A stretch of 35,087 bases of DNA from an uncultured Lachnospiraceae bacterium (GCA_900317585.1 ONHG01000025.1:1-35087); one strand, 5' to 3'; shown: positions 6,818-16,218, counted from the first letter of the stretch. Program-made: numbers and translations. The notes: a model not told the origin generated them from the sequence alone.

Positions 6818-9157
6818 CCTCTCTACGTCTATTACACTTTCTATCTGTCTGAGCTTCTCCACGAGAACCTTTATCTGGTCCCTGCCTCTGATATTGAAAA
6901 ATACCTCGATTGTAGCGATGCCCTGCTTGCTGGTCTTGGACTGGATACCACTGATATTGATTTCCTTCTCGGTAAATATCTTTGTGATATCTACGAGCAG
7001 TCCCGGCCTGTCATGACAGAATATCTTTAGGTCTGCCTGATACTCGGCACCGTTGTCCATGAGGGCTGTATCCTGCCACTCTGCTTCTATGAGCCTATCC
7101 TTTTCTATCTTGGACAGATTGATGATATTCACGCAGTCTGTCCTGTGGATGGAAATGCCTCGGCCTCTTGTGACAAAGCCAACGATTTCATCTCCCGGAA
7201 CCGGATTGCAGCACTTCGAGAAGTGTACTGCCACGTCATAGAGTCCGTGTACCACAATGCCGCTCTTTGACTTGTGCTCCGGCTGTATGCCTGCTGCCGC
7301 CTGCTGCTTTTCTGCGATGCTGCCAAGTACATCTGCATCTGTCACCGGCACCACATGATCCTTCTTGTACTCGTCGTACATCCTGTTGACTATCTGGCTC
7401 TCCTTGAGTCCGCCGTGGCCGACGGTTGCAAGGCATGAGTTCCAGTCGTGGAAACCGTATTTGCGGCGTATTTTCTCCTGATACTCAGGCTTGTTTATCT
7501 CAGCAAAGTTGATACCCTTTGCTTTGGCATAGGCTGCTATCAGATCCTTGCCGTGCTGTATATTCTCCTCCTTGAGCTCACTTCTGAACCACTGGTTGAT
7601 CTTGTTCTTGGCCTGTGTGCTCTTTACGATGTTGAGCCAGTCACGGCTTGGTCCCTTGGAGTTCTGTGAGGTGATTATCTCTATCTGGTCACCGTTTTTG
7701 ATGACATAGTCTATCGGCACCAGCTTGCCGTTTACCTTGGCTCCGACCATCTTGTTGCCGACCGCAGAGTGTATGCTGTAGGCAAAGTCTATAGGTGTGG
7801 AGCCCTTTGGCAGGTTCTTTACATCGCCGGACGGTGTGAATGCAAATACATTATCGGAGAATAAATTTAAATCACTCTTTAATAAAGTCATAAACTCCTT
7901 ATTATCCGACATGTCCTGCTGCCACTCGAGTATCTGGCGCAGCCAGCTGAGCTTCTCCTCCTCTGTGACAGTGGTGGTAGTGGCATTGCCGTTGTTTGCT
8001 TCCTTGTACTTCCAGTGCGCTGCGATACCGTACTCAGCTGTACGATGCATCTTATAGGTACGTATCTGTATCTCAAACGGCTGTCCGCTCGGGCCTATGA
8101 GTGTCGTGTGAAGCGACTGGTACATGTTCTGCTTCGGCATGGCAATATAGTCCTTGAATCGGCCCGGTATAGGCTTATACTTCTCATGTATGATACCCAG
8201 CACTGCGTAGCAGTCCGGTATGGTATCCACCAGAATTCTGATGGCAAATAGGTCATATATCTGGTCTATCGTCTTATCCTGATTGACCATCTTCTTATAT
8301 ATGCTGAAGAAATGCTTTGCCCTGCCGTATATCTCTGCCTTGATACCGGCATCTGAAACATACTTCTTGACATCGTTTACCAGGCCCTGGATGTAGGTGT
8401 CTCTCTCTGCTTTTCTGAGGGCTACCTTCTCGACCAGATCGTAGTAGGCATCCGGATAGAGGTACTTCATACAAAGGTCCTCGAGTTCTATCTTTATCTT
8501 GCTGATACCAAGTCGCTGCGCGATAGGACAGTAGATATCCTGTGTCTCTCTGGCGATACGCTGCTGTGCCTCCTTTGACTGGTACTTGAGTGTACGCATA
8601 TTGTGCAGTCTGTCTGCCAGCTTTATGAGGATGACTCTGATATCCTTTGCCATGGCGAGAAACATCTTGCGCAGATTCTCAGCCTGCATCTCAAGCCTGT
8701 CCGCATTCTTGTCCTTCGGATCCTTGGTGCTGTCTGTCAGATGCAGGTGCTTCAACTTCGTGACACCATCCACCAGATGTGCGACATCGTCTCCAAACTC
8801 CGCACGCATCTCATCCATGGTCATGATGGTGTCCTCCAGCACATCATGGAGCAGTCCTGCTGCAATGGTTTCCTTATCCAGCTCGAGCTCGGCGAGTACT
8901 ATGGCAACACACAGCGGATGTATGATATAAGGCTCTCCTGACTTACGTGCCTGACCCTTATGAGCATCATAAGCTACCCTGTAGGCTTTGTCCACAAGGC
9001 TCGTGTCATCCGACGGATGGTACTTTTTGATTTCCTTTTTCAGCTCATCGTAAAGCTCCTCGGGACTCGTAAAATCCTTTGTTCCCCTTATGCCGCTGGT
9101 ATCTGAGCGAAATTTGTCCGCTATTTTTTCTAATTCTTCTGTTGAGTAATCTGCCAA
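6806..9157 (-). CDS. rel: Bifunctional (p)ppGpp synthetase/hydrolase Rel
   Basis: About 783 residues, the normal length for Rel of Firmicutes. Domains in order: HD hydrolase (HPLCVAIVLAELELD, GLLHDVLEDT near residue 105), the synthetase domain (YKKM, DLFAIRILVD, YQSLHTTLIG), TGS (FAFTPSGDVKNLPKGSTPIDFAYSIH), a zinc-finger-like CCNPVPGD, and a C-terminal ACT domain (RPGLLVDITKIF). It makes and degrades the stringent response alarmone at the ribosome. The start is debatable: a GTG at 9166 overlaps the GAGGTGA ribosome site, so I prefer the TTG at 9157, which has that site five bases upstream. Confidence 0.95.
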   Translation of the reverse strand: MADYSTEELEKIADKFRSDTSGIRGTKDFTSPEELYDELKKEIKKYHPSDDTSLVDKAYRVAYDAHKGQARKSGEPYIIHPLCVAIVLAELELDKETIAAGLLHDVLEDTIMTMDEMRAEFGDDVAHLVDGVTKLKHLHLTDSTKDPKDKNADRLEMQAENLRKMFLAMAKDIRVILIKLADRLHNMRTLKYQSKEAQQRIARETQDIYCPIAQRLGISKIKIELEDLCMKYLYPDAYYDLVEKVALRKAERDTYIQGLVNDVKKYVSDAGIKAEIYGRAKHFFSIYKKMVNQDKTIDQIYDLFAIRILVDTIPDCYAVLGIIHEKYKPIPGRFKDYIAMPKQNMYQSLHTTLIGPSGQPFEIQIRTYKMHRTAEYGIAAHWKYKEANNGNATTTTVTEEEKLSWLRQILEWQQDMSDNKEFMTLLKSDLNLFSDNVFAFTPSGDVKNLPKGSTPIDFAYSIHSAVGNKMVGAKVNGKLVPIDYVIKNGDQIEIITSQNSKGPSRDWLNIVKSTQAKNKINQWFRSELKEENIQHGKDLIAAYAKAKGINFAEINKPEYQEKIRRKYGFHDWNSCLATVGHGGLKESQIVNRMYDEYKKDHVVPVTDADVLGSIAEKQQAAAGIQPEHKSKSGIVVHGLYDVAVHFSKCCNPVPGDEIVGFVTRGRGISIHRTDCVNIINLSKIEKDRLIEAEWQDTALMDNGAEYQADLKIFCHDRPGLLVDITKIFTEKEINISGIQSKTSKQGIATIEVFFNIRGRDQIKVLVEKLRQIESVIDVERTTG

Positions 9158-9232
9158 TAGTCTCACCTCGATTGTAGTGTATCTTTAGTAGCCATTATAT
9201 TTTATTTCTTTAAAAATTGCAATCTTATGTTG

Positions 9233-10177
9233 TTAGCCGATAACCATCTTTACTCCGCCATACATGCCGGCTGAGTTGCCGAGTGTGGCAAGCTTGATCT
9301 CTGTCTCGCGGCTTGCATGGAAAGCATACTCTTTATAGTACTTTGCTGCTGTATCTATGATGATATTACCCGCCTTTGAGAGGCCTCCGCCTACAACAAA
9401 TACCTCAGGGTCCATAACGCATGCTACTGCTGCCATTGCCTTGCCGAGAAGCTTCATAGACTGCTCTACTGCTGCAATGCCCGCTGCATCTCCTGCCTTT
9501 GCCGCATCGCATACATCCTTGGCTGTGAAGCCTGCATTTAAATCAAGCTTTGTTGCCACATCCCTGTGTGCTGCAATGTATCTCTCTGCTACTCTTACGA
9601 GTCCGTTTGCTGATGCATACTGCTCTAAGCAGCCCTTCTTGCCGCAGCCACAGCACTCTGACTCATCATCTACCATAGGCATATGTCCTATCTCTCCGCC
9701 TGCTCCGTTTACTCCGGCTACGATTCTGCCTTCGCGGATGATTCCTCCGCCTACGCCTGTGCCGAGTGTGATCATGACTACATCCTGATGACCCTTTCCG
9801 CCACCCTGCCACATCTCACCGAGTGCAGCTACGTTGGCATCGTTTCCAGCCTTTACCTTGATGCCGCCGCACAGCACTGAGAGTGACTGTGCCACGTTGA
9901 ACACGCCCCAGCCGAGGTTGACACATCTTAATACTGTTCCGTCATCCTTTACAGGTCCCGGCACTCCCATGCCTATACCCTCGATGTCCCCCATCTCGAT
10001 GCCATGCTTCTCGTTATTCTCCTTGATGGATGCTGCGATATCAGGCAGGATGAGCTCGCCGGAATTCTCTGTGCGTGTAGGAATCTCCCATGTATCGACA
10101 AGCTTTCCTGTGGTCTCGAAAAAGCCTATCTTTACTGTTGTTCCACCTATATCTACTCCGTATGCATATTGCTTCAT
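9233..10177 (-). CDS. ROK family glucokinase
   Basis: A 314-residue ROK kinase. The phosphate-binding DIGGTTVKIGFF is at the N-terminus, a second ATP loop is LGTGVGGGII, and the zinc-binding CGCGKKGCLEQYAS is clearly present. ROK proteins with a full kinase core and no N-terminal helix-turn-helix are sugar kinases; glucose is the most likely substrate, though ROK kinases vary. The ATG at 10177 is preferred because GGAGG stands eight bases before it; an in-frame TTG at 10192 lacks a site. It stands as its own unit between rel and a glycosyltransferase. Confidence 0.9.
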   Translation of the reverse strand: MKQYAYGVDIGGTTVKIGFFETTGKLVDTWEIPTRTENSGELILPDIAASIKENNEKHGIEMGDIEGIGMGVPGPVKDDGTVLRCVNLGWGVFNVAQSLSVLCGGIKVKAGNDANVAALGEMWQGGGKGHQDVVMITLGTGVGGGIIREGRIVAGVNGAGGEIGHMPMVDDESECCGCGKKGCLEQYASANGLVRVAERYIAAHRDVATKLDLNAGFTAKDVCDAAKAGDAAGIAAVEQSMKLLGKAMAAVACVMDPEVFVVGGGLSKAGNIIIDTAAKYYKEYAFHASRETEIKLATLGNSAGMYGGVKMVIG

Positions 10178-10214
10178 TTTTTCGTCCTCCAAATCGTTAA
10201 ACTATGTTTATATT

Positions 10215-11570
10215 TTATTGCCTAATTGCATATTTTTCAATGTTTTTTACTATTTTTTTAAATCCGTAATTTTGCCTTGAAAGCCTCATAAAAAGTGGCT
10301 TCATAGAAAAGATAAAACTTCTGCGGCTGAAATTATAGTTTATGACCATGAGCACGTCATCCTCATCAACCAGTACATTTCCATCCAGGTCCATCACATA
10401 TGTGGAAAGGCTGAGGTCATCCTGCCTGAAAATACTCTCACAGATGGTGATTGTGGCATCCGGTTGAAAATGTGCTGTACCATATGTTTCGTCAGTATCC
10501 TGCAAACCAACAATGTAAACCCTTTTATCAGGCCACATGACTTTTATTTTTTCTTTGAGTGCATCTGCATATAACGGAAATTCACCTGCTATTATAGCTA
10601 TATCCGACTTATCGCCTATCGCCCTCTCTAGCCCATCATAAGTCAATTCCAGATTAAATATCCTGTCCTCCTTCGCTTTTCCCATAACTTTGTGAAGTGC
10701 ATCATCTAATGCCGCCATAACTGTTTTTGAGCGGTTTTCTTCCCCGCGATATAGACCTGTGTAGTTTATCTCAAATATCGAGCCAAGAAATGTCTCTGCC
10801 ATATCTGAAAGTCTTTCCTCATCAATATGGTCTAAAAAGAACTTGATCCAGTTCCGCCATGCATAGTAGGTTGGAAATGTATTAATATCCTCCTTTTTTG
10901 CCCCCATCGCATGACTTGCCGCTGCAGCACCTACAGATGCAACCTCGTAACCTGCCTCCCTGCACCTGACACACCACTCGGTGTCATCCCAATAGAGGAA
11001 ATTCTCCTCAGGCATGACGCCAATCTGTTCTGCAACCGTACGTCTTATCATGAGCGCGCACGCCGGGACTGCATCAGAATATACCACATCAGGCATTGAA
11101 CCATCCTCTATATGATTTAGATACGTCGAGTCCACGCTGTAATTATCATAATCTATGAACGAGCCATACTGCTGCACATAGTTTTCCTGCCCGGTATGAT
11201 AAATCTTTGCCGCCGCTATGCCTGCCTTCTCATGTGAATCAAGGAAATCCGAAAGTGTTCCTATACAGTTTTCGTCAAGCAGTGCGTCATTGTCTACGCA
11301 CATCAGATACATGTGTCCCTCAGCCATCGCCACGCGAAGCCCTGTATTGAAGCCACCAGAGCCTCCGAGATTTTCACTGTTTTTGATAAGTGTGAGCCTG
11401 TCGCAGCTTCCGTAACACTCTCTTATCAACCTCACCGACTCGTCTGTCGATGCGTTATCCACAACATAGATGTGATAATCCTCATATTTTGATTCAAGAA
11501 CTGACTGTATACAGTCAATAACATCATTTTGTTTATTATAGTTACATATAACAATTCCTATTTTCGCCAT
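10215..11570 (-). CDS. Glycosyltransferase family 2 (rhamnosyltransferase-like)
   Basis: A 451-residue protein. The GT-A fold begins with GIVICNYNKQNDVIDCI, followed by VVDNASTDES, NSENLGGSGGFNTGL and the metal site MCVDNDALL near residue 95. WDDTEWCVRC is a further typical motif of the rhamnosyl/galactofuranosyl-like subgroup. The last 200 residues have no clear domain and no membrane segment. It probably adds a sugar to a cell-surface glycan; donor and acceptor cannot be read from sequence. The ATG at 11570 (MAKIGIV) is preferred over 11582, because the AAAGGA site directly abuts the upstream ATG. Confidence 0.85.
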   Translation of the reverse strand: MAKIGIVICNYNKQNDVIDCIQSVLESKYEDYHIYVVDNASTDESVRLIRECYGSCDRLTLIKNSENLGGSGGFNTGLRVAMAEGHMYLMCVDNDALLDENCIGTLSDFLDSHEKAGIAAAKIYHTGQENYVQQYGSFIDYDNYSVDSTYLNHIEDGSMPDVVYSDAVPACALMIRRTVAEQIGVMPEENFLYWDDTEWCVRCREAGYEVASVGAAAASHAMGAKKEDINTFPTYYAWRNWIKFFLDHIDEERLSDMAETFLGSIFEINYTGLYRGEENRSKTVMAALDDALHKVMGKAKEDRIFNLELTYDGLERAIGDKSDIAIIAGEFPLYADALKEKIKVMWPDKRVYIVGLQDTDETYGTAHFQPDATITICESIFRQDDLSLSTYVMDLDGNVLVDEDDVLMVINYNFSRRSFIFSMKPLFMRLSRQNYGFKKIVKNIEKYAIRQ

Positions 11571-11612
11571 ATTTATGCACATTCCTTTCTATCAGGCAAC
11601 TATTCAGTTCTT

Positions 11613-12380
11613 CTATCTGATTGAAAGAACATACCTATCTAATCCACCGGTATTTCTCTCATTCCCGATTTGTCCGTTTCTGACAAATCCAAGCCTTTTT
11701 GCAAGACGCACCGATGCCACATTTTTCTCATCTATCCGGCAGTAGAGCTCCTCAAAGTCTGTGTTTTTCCGCGCATAGTCTACGATAAAGCGGCACACCT
11801 CCGTGGCATAGCCCAGGTTCTGAAATTCCGGTGCTATCATATAACCCATTTCATTGTGCTCAAGTCCCGCCCGTCCTATCAGCTTCCCTGTTTCCTTTGA
11901 AAACACAAGCCACATGCCATACTCGTAAAAGCCATACATGCTCTCTATGTATGCTTTCTGGTATTCAAGCTCTGTCTCATAGTCATACAGCGGCTCCACA
12001 AAATCTGTCATGCCGGGCTTGTCATAGAGCTCATAGAGCGCCGGAAGGTCTGACAGTGAAAGCTCACGTATCAGGCATCTGTCTGTCTCGCCAATATCCC
12101 ATGGGATATGATTATACCGCCTGCGCACCCGCTCAAGATACTCAATATCAAGCTCTGCAAGGCTTTCCACTGCATAGCGCGTGCCACACTGCGGTTCTCC
12201 TACTGATGCTATGCCGAGTGAGTCAGCTATTTGCTTCTGCTGCCGGTTTGAGACTATCCAGATGCAGTCGGCGGGAGCAGATGTCATCTCTACTGCACGC
12301 CTCCACTGTGGCTTAAATATCTCGTCATGATAGTAAAAAGAGGCAAGTTTTGCGCTTGCCTCATCGATAATTATTATCAT
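11613..12380 (-). CDS. GNAT family N-acetyltransferase with an N-terminal extension
   Basis: A 255-residue protein. Residues about 103-255 form a GNAT domain of the RimJ-like class: CLIRELSLSDLPALYEL, then GRAGLEHNEMGYMIAPEFQNLGYATEVCRFIVDYA (acetyl-CoA loop) and NVASVRLAKRLGFVRNG. The first 100 residues (IIIIDEASAKLA...PADCIWIVSNRQ) are not part of a standard GNAT; they could be a separate small fold that I do not recognise. The ATG begins on the last base of the cyclophilin stop, so it is translated with that gene. Substrate unknown. Confidence 0.8.
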   Translation of the reverse strand: MIIIIDEASAKLASFYYHDEIFKPQWRRAVEMTSAPADCIWIVSNRQQKQIADSLGIASVGEPQCGTRYAVESLAELDIEYLERVRRRYNHIPWDIGETDRCLIRELSLSDLPALYELYDKPGMTDFVEPLYDYETELEYQKAYIESMYGFYEYGMWLVFSKETGKLIGRAGLEHNEMGYMIAPEFQNLGYATEVCRFIVDYARKNTDFEELYCRIDEKNVASVRLAKRLGFVRNGQIGNERNTGGLDRYVLSIR

Positions 12381-12901
12381 TAAACTGTCTCCGGCTCCGG
12401 ATAGTCCACTCCGAAGGTCTCAACTGTAACTGTCTTCATGACCTGGGCCTCAAGTGGTTTGTCCATGTAGTCTGTGCGCACCTCTGCAATCTTGTTTACC
12501 ACATCCATGCCCTCGATTACCTTGCCGAATGCCGCATACTCACCATCGAGATGTGGTGCATCCTGATGCATGATGAAGAACTGGCTGCCTGCTGAGTCAG
12601 GTATCATGGTACGTGCCATTGAAAGTACACCGGCTGTGTGCTTTAAGTCATTTTTGAAGCCATTGTGTGTGAACTCGCCCTTGATTTCATAGCCAGGGCC
12701 GCCTGTGCCGTTTCCGTCCGGATCTCCGCCCTGGAGCATGAAGCCCTTGATTACACGGTGAAAGCATACTCCGTCATAGAAGTTGTGATTGATTAAGCTG
12801 ATAAAGTTGTTTACTGTGTTTGGTGCGATTTCCGGATAAAGCTCCGCCTTGATTACATCGCCGTTTTCCATTGTGATTGTTACGATTGGATTCTGTGCCA
12901 T
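12380..12901 (-). CDS. Cyclophilin-type peptidyl-prolyl cis-trans isomerase
   Basis: A 173-residue cytoplasmic cyclophilin without a signal peptide. Visible motifs are CFHRVIKGFMLQGGDPDGNGTGG (catalytic arginine in FHRV), then GVLSMARTMIPDSAGSQFFI and an AAFGKVIEGMDVV ending. The enzyme speeds proline isomerisation during protein folding. The length matches small bacterial cyclophilins. The gene shares one base with the downstream GNAT start. Confidence 0.93.
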   Translation of the reverse strand: MAQNPIVTITMENGDVIKAELYPEIAPNTVNNFISLINHNFYDGVCFHRVIKGFMLQGGDPDGNGTGGPGYEIKGEFTHNGFKNDLKHTAGVLSMARTMIPDSAGSQFFIMHQDAPHLDGEYAAFGKVIEGMDVVNKIAEVRTDYMDKPLEAQVMKTVTVETFGVDYPEPETV

Positions 12902-13009
12902 TATTTTTCTCTCTTTCTTTTATAATATTATGAGGCCTGGAGAATATCCATTCCTCGCAATTATTAAATATCGACTTAATTTCTACCCGATTGATTTTAC
13001 CTAATTTTA

Positions 13010-14401
13010 CTAACTCAGTGCCTCGACCACCTTCGGAAACTCCATGAAGTGTGATGCCTTCACCAGTATGGTGTCGCCCTTCTTCACATATGAAATGAGC
13101 TCCTGTGTCATAGTCTCCCTATCCTCGAAATAGTGTATGTCTACATCGGATGATTTCTCTGCGGCTCCGGCTGCATATTCCTTTGCCAGCTCTCCTGCGG
13201 CGAATAGTGTGTGGATATTGTTCTCTCCAACTGCTTCTCCAACCTCATAGTGCAGCTTTTTCTCATCGCTTCCAAGCTCGCCCATGTCGCCAAGCACTGC
13301 TATTGTCCTGCCCTTTGCATGCGAAAGCACCTCGATAGAGGATTTCATGGATACAGGATTTGCATTGTAGCAGTCATCTATCACCGTCATGCCGTGTGTT
13401 TTGATGAAATTGGTACGGCCTGCGATTGTCTCTGCTTTCTCGATTCCTGACTTTATCTCAGCTATTGTGAGGCCAAGCTGCAATCCGACAGCAGCTGCCG
13501 CCATGGCATTGTATACATTGTGCTCACCCGGGATGTGGATGTGTGCATCAAACTCGCCCTCTTGTGTGACAAAATGAGCCTTCATGCCGTCGAAGCCTAG
13601 GTTTTCAATATTTGTGGTATATACTGATTTATGAACGCCTGATGCTGATTCCTTGCCATAGTATATGGCAGGCTTTCCATTTACCGTCTGCACTGTGGCC
13701 AGCTTGTCGTCATCTGCATTCAGCACTGCGACCGCATCCGGCATCATATGCTCAAAGCACTCTGTCTTTGCTTTAAACACACCATCCCTGTCGCCCAAAA
13801 ACTCCAGATGGCAGTAGCCGATATTGGTGATGACCATGACATCCGGGCAAGACATAGTAGAAAGTCTGTGCATCTCGCCAAAATCAGATATGCCCATCTC
13901 AAGCACTGCTACCTGATGGCTTTCCCTGATTCCGAAAATGGTGAGTGGCAGGCCTATCTCGTTGTTGAAATTGCCCGCGGTCTTGTGGACGCTGTATTTC
14001 TGCTCAAGGACTGATGATATCATCTCCTTGGTGCTGGTCTTGCCGACACTTCCGGTGATCCCCACCACCTTGATATCAAGGCCTTTTCTGTAAAATGCCG
14101 CGAGCCTTTTCATGGCATCGGTGGTTGATTCAACAAGCACATATGGGCCTGCCGGATCCGTCAGCTCATGCTCAGAGAGCACAATTGCCGCCCCCTGCTC
14201 AAACACAGTCGGAATAAATTTGTGGCCGTCCACCCTTTCTCCCTTTATCGGGATAAAAAGATAGCCCTCCTTCACCTGTCTGCTGTCAATGACGGCGCCG
14301 GTGATTGTCGTATCAAGCTGTGTCTCATCGCCTATGTATGTGCCCCCGCAGGCCTTAGCGATATTTGCAAATGTAAGATTCTTCATGTACTTATCCGACA
14401 T
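13010..14401 (-). CDS. murF: UDP-N-acetylmuramoyl-tripeptide--D-alanyl-D-alanine ligase MurF
   Basis: A 463-residue Mur ligase. The ATP loop VVGITGSVGKTSTKEM is at about residues 113-128, a central AVLEMGISDFGEMHRL fits MurF, and the C-terminal domain has VIDDCYNANPVSMKSSI and AVLGDMGELG. It adds D-Ala-D-Ala to the UDP-MurNAc tripeptide in the cytoplasm, completing the peptidoglycan precursor. The ATG at 14401 follows GAGG by six bases and begins two bases after the ddl stop; the ATG at 14413 would overlap ddl and lacks a site. Adjacent ddl supplies its dipeptide substrate. Confidence 0.95.
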   Translation of the reverse strand: MSDKYMKNLTFANIAKACGGTYIGDETQLDTTITGAVIDSRQVKEGYLFIPIKGERVDGHKFIPTVFEQGAAIVLSEHELTDPAGPYVLVESTTDAMKRLAAFYRKGLDIKVVGITGSVGKTSTKEMISSVLEQKYSVHKTAGNFNNEIGLPLTIFGIRESHQVAVLEMGISDFGEMHRLSTMSCPDVMVITNIGYCHLEFLGDRDGVFKAKTECFEHMMPDAVAVLNADDDKLATVQTVNGKPAIYYGKESASGVHKSVYTTNIENLGFDGMKAHFVTQEGEFDAHIHIPGEHNVYNAMAAAAVGLQLGLTIAEIKSGIEKAETIAGRTNFIKTHGMTVIDDCYNANPVSMKSSIEVLSHAKGRTIAVLGDMGELGSDEKKLHYEVGEAVGENNIHTLFAAGELAKEYAAGAAEKSSDVDIHYFEDRETMTQELISYVKKGDTILVKASHFMEFPKVVEALS

Positions 14402-14402
14402 G

Positions 14403-15458
14403 CTACACCTCATATTTTTTCAAAGATATGTCAATCAGATGCTCACAGAGCTGATTAAAGCTCATACCGATAACCGCTGCCTCCTGTGGCAGAAGACTGG
14501 TCGGAGTCATGCCCGGCAGTGTGTTTGCCTCGAGGCAGAACATCTCATTTTTGTCATTGAGCAAAAAGTCTGAGCGTGAATATGTGTCAAGCCCGATAAC
14601 ACGCGCAACCTCCTCGGCATAGTGCTGCATATCCTTTGTCACCTGCTCAGGAAGCTCGGCCGGACATGTCTCTACTGTACTGCCCGCCTTGTATTTATTC
14701 TTATAATCGTAGAAGCCCTCCTTCGGTGCAATCTCTATAATAGGAAGAGCCCTGCCCTCGATAACGCCGACAGAGAACTCCCTTCCCTGTACAAATTCCT
14801 CGATAACCAGCTCATTTTCCCACTTGAAGGCATCGTCAAGTGCCGCCTTGAACTCTGCCGCATCTCTAACGATAGTGACACCGATGCTTGAGCCACCACA
14901 GCATGGCTTTACCACGCATGGAAGTGTCAGGTCAAGCTTTGTGATATCGTCCTGTCTGGTCGCTCTTGTCATGGAAATACCCTTTGGAGTAGGTATACCG
15001 TTTGCAAGGAAGAACTGCTTTGATGTCTCCTTGTTCATGGCGATGGCTGAGCTTAAATAATCGCTGCCTGTATATTTGACACCGAAGAGGTCAAATGCTG
15101 CCTGTATCTTTCCGTTCTCTCCGTTTTCTCCATGGAGTGCCATGAAAACAATGTCAGCCATCTGACACATTTTGATGACATTTGGTCCGAAGAAGCAAGG
15201 TGACTGGTCCTTTCTGGAAGCCTTTACCTTTGCGAGGTCAGGTGCCTCTGTCGGAATATCACTGACCTGCACGCTTATCTCGTCCGCGCGGTCAAATATA
15301 CCTGTCAGGTCCTCCTCCCTGTCACTATATCCCATAAATACATCCAATAATATAACTTTGTGGCCGTTCTCTTTGAGTGCCTTAGCTACCATGCTTCCTG
15401 TCTTGAAGGAAACATCTCTCTCTGTGCTGAGCCCTCCGGCAAGTACTACGATGTTCAT
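14403..15458 (-). CDS. ddl: D-alanine--D-alanine ligase
   Basis: A 351-residue ATP-grasp enzyme. The N-terminus VVLAGGLSTERDVSFKTG is the typical Ddl opening. ALHGENGENGKIQ, CVVKPCCGGSSIGVTIV (ATP loop), EEFVQGREFSVGV and EANTLPGMTPTSLLP with the metal ligands follow in order. It joins two D-alanines for peptidoglycan. The residue next to the substrate site cannot be judged well enough here to rule a D-lactate enzyme in or out, but the murF linkage fits D-Ala-D-Ala. AGAGGAC lies just before the ATG. Confidence 0.94.
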   Translation of the reverse strand: MNIVVLAGGLSTERDVSFKTGSMVAKALKENGHKVILLDVFMGYSDREEDLTGIFDRADEISVQVSDIPTEAPDLAKVKASRKDQSPCFFGPNVIKMCQMADIVFMALHGENGENGKIQAAFDLFGVKYTGSDYLSSAIAMNKETSKQFFLANGIPTPKGISMTRATRQDDITKLDLTLPCVVKPCCGGSSIGVTIVRDAAEFKAALDDAFKWENELVIEEFVQGREFSVGVIEGRALPIIEIAPKEGFYDYKNKYKAGSTVETCPAELPEQVTKDMQHYAEEVARVIGLDTYSRSDFLLNDKNEMFCLEANTLPGMTPTSLLPQEAAVIGMSFNQLCEHLIDISLKKYEV

Positions 15459-15568
15459 TTTTGTCCTCTTTTCACATTAACTATATTTCTGATAACACTC
15501 CTAAATCCAATCAAATATATCGGCTCCGGTAAGTTATCAATTTCTAAAATTATAACACCATTTATATA

Positions 15569-15602
15569 AAAAAGAAAGACCGGTTAAACCGGTCAAAAAA
15601 GA
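15569..15602 (-). terminator. Rho-independent terminator after the 87-codon gene
   Basis: On the minus strand GACCGG pairs with CCGGTC around a short A/T loop (up to eight paired bases), then TTTCTTTTTT. It lies about 25 bases after the stop of the gene at 15626. Confidence 0.8.
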
Positions 15603-15625
15603 AATTCCCTTATTTTTCATATAAC

Positions 15626-15889
15626 TTATATAACGTCGCGGCTATCCAACAGCATAACCATTCTTACAAAAAGCTTCCGACCCTGTAAATCCTTCTGGTT
15701 CAACGTCTCTCCATACTTAAAAACCAATTGCCGGCACTGCCCTACTGTAAGGTCAGGATTGCCAAACAACAGAATCTTAAGTGCCTCGTTTTCAAGGTAT
15801 TTTTGTACGTTTGATACCTCAGCTAAAATATCTATGATATCTTCGTAATTAATTAGTCCCCTCTGCTCTCGAAATACCGTACTATACAA
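15626..15889 (-). CDS. Small protein of unknown function
   Basis: I do not recognise this 87-residue protein. It looks like real coding sequence: mixed soluble composition, helix-rich (INYEDIIDILAEVSNVQKYLENEALKILL), then DLTVGQCRQLVFKYGETLNQKDLQGRKLF. No membrane segment or signal peptide. It ends before a strong terminator. The start is odd: the only in-frame start is TTG at 15889, 11 bases after AGGAGG, although protein-like sequence (EHKEGYEY) continues upstream of it to a TAA. An ATG in another frame sits three bases after the same AGGAGG. Confidence 0.6.
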   Translation of the reverse strand: MYSTVFREQRGLINYEDIIDILAEVSNVQKYLENEALKILLFGNPDLTVGQCRQLVFKYGETLNQKDLQGRKLFVRMVMLLDSRDVI

Positions 15890-16020
15890 ATATTCATAAC
15901 CCTCCTTGTGCTCATTATTTTGATATTATAATTCTCGAGAACTTCTTTTTTTGCTTTCTTTCCCCTATTGCAAGACTCTTTTTATTGCAATATTATTTTT
16001 CCATATTTTTCGTAAAATTT
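15890..16020 (-). promoter_or_regulatory. Possible promoter and operator for the 87-codon gene
   Basis: On the minus strand a TATAAT (15925-15930) is immediately preceded by the perfect 10-base palindrome TTCTCGAGAA (15932-15941), with AGGAGG following at about 15900. No good -35 is visible. The rest is AT-rich with nothing recognised. Confidence 0.35.
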
Positions 16021-16218
16021 CTAGGTGCGTTTCGCGCCTGTGGATTCTATTATGTTAATTTCTGTAATATTTTTGCAACTTTTTGGTAATTTTTGACATA
16101 TTTCGACAAAAACTATGTATGCATCAGCTTTTTTATGTTTAAATTTGCAGGTTTTACTTACGAAATTTTGGAATGATAATTTCGTACTATTTTTTTCTTT
16201 AATCACTATTCTACTCAT
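16021..16218 (-). CDS. Possible 65-codon ORF overlapping the sigma factor stop
   Basis: ATG at 16218 overlaps the sigma gene end (ATGAGTAG). The product is lysine-rich with several cysteines (SKTCKFKHKKADAYIVF) and no known motif. The upstream AGGA is 13 bases away. The region is very AT-rich, so this may be chance. Confidence 0.2.
   Translation of the reverse strand: MSRIVIKEKNSTKLSFQNFVSKTCKFKHKKADAYIVFVEICQKLPKSCKNITEINIIESTGAKRT

Noticed and set aside
8586-8941. Frames of over 110 codons opposite rel
   Set aside because: They are antisense to the HD domain of a well-conserved gene and show no motif or ribosome site.
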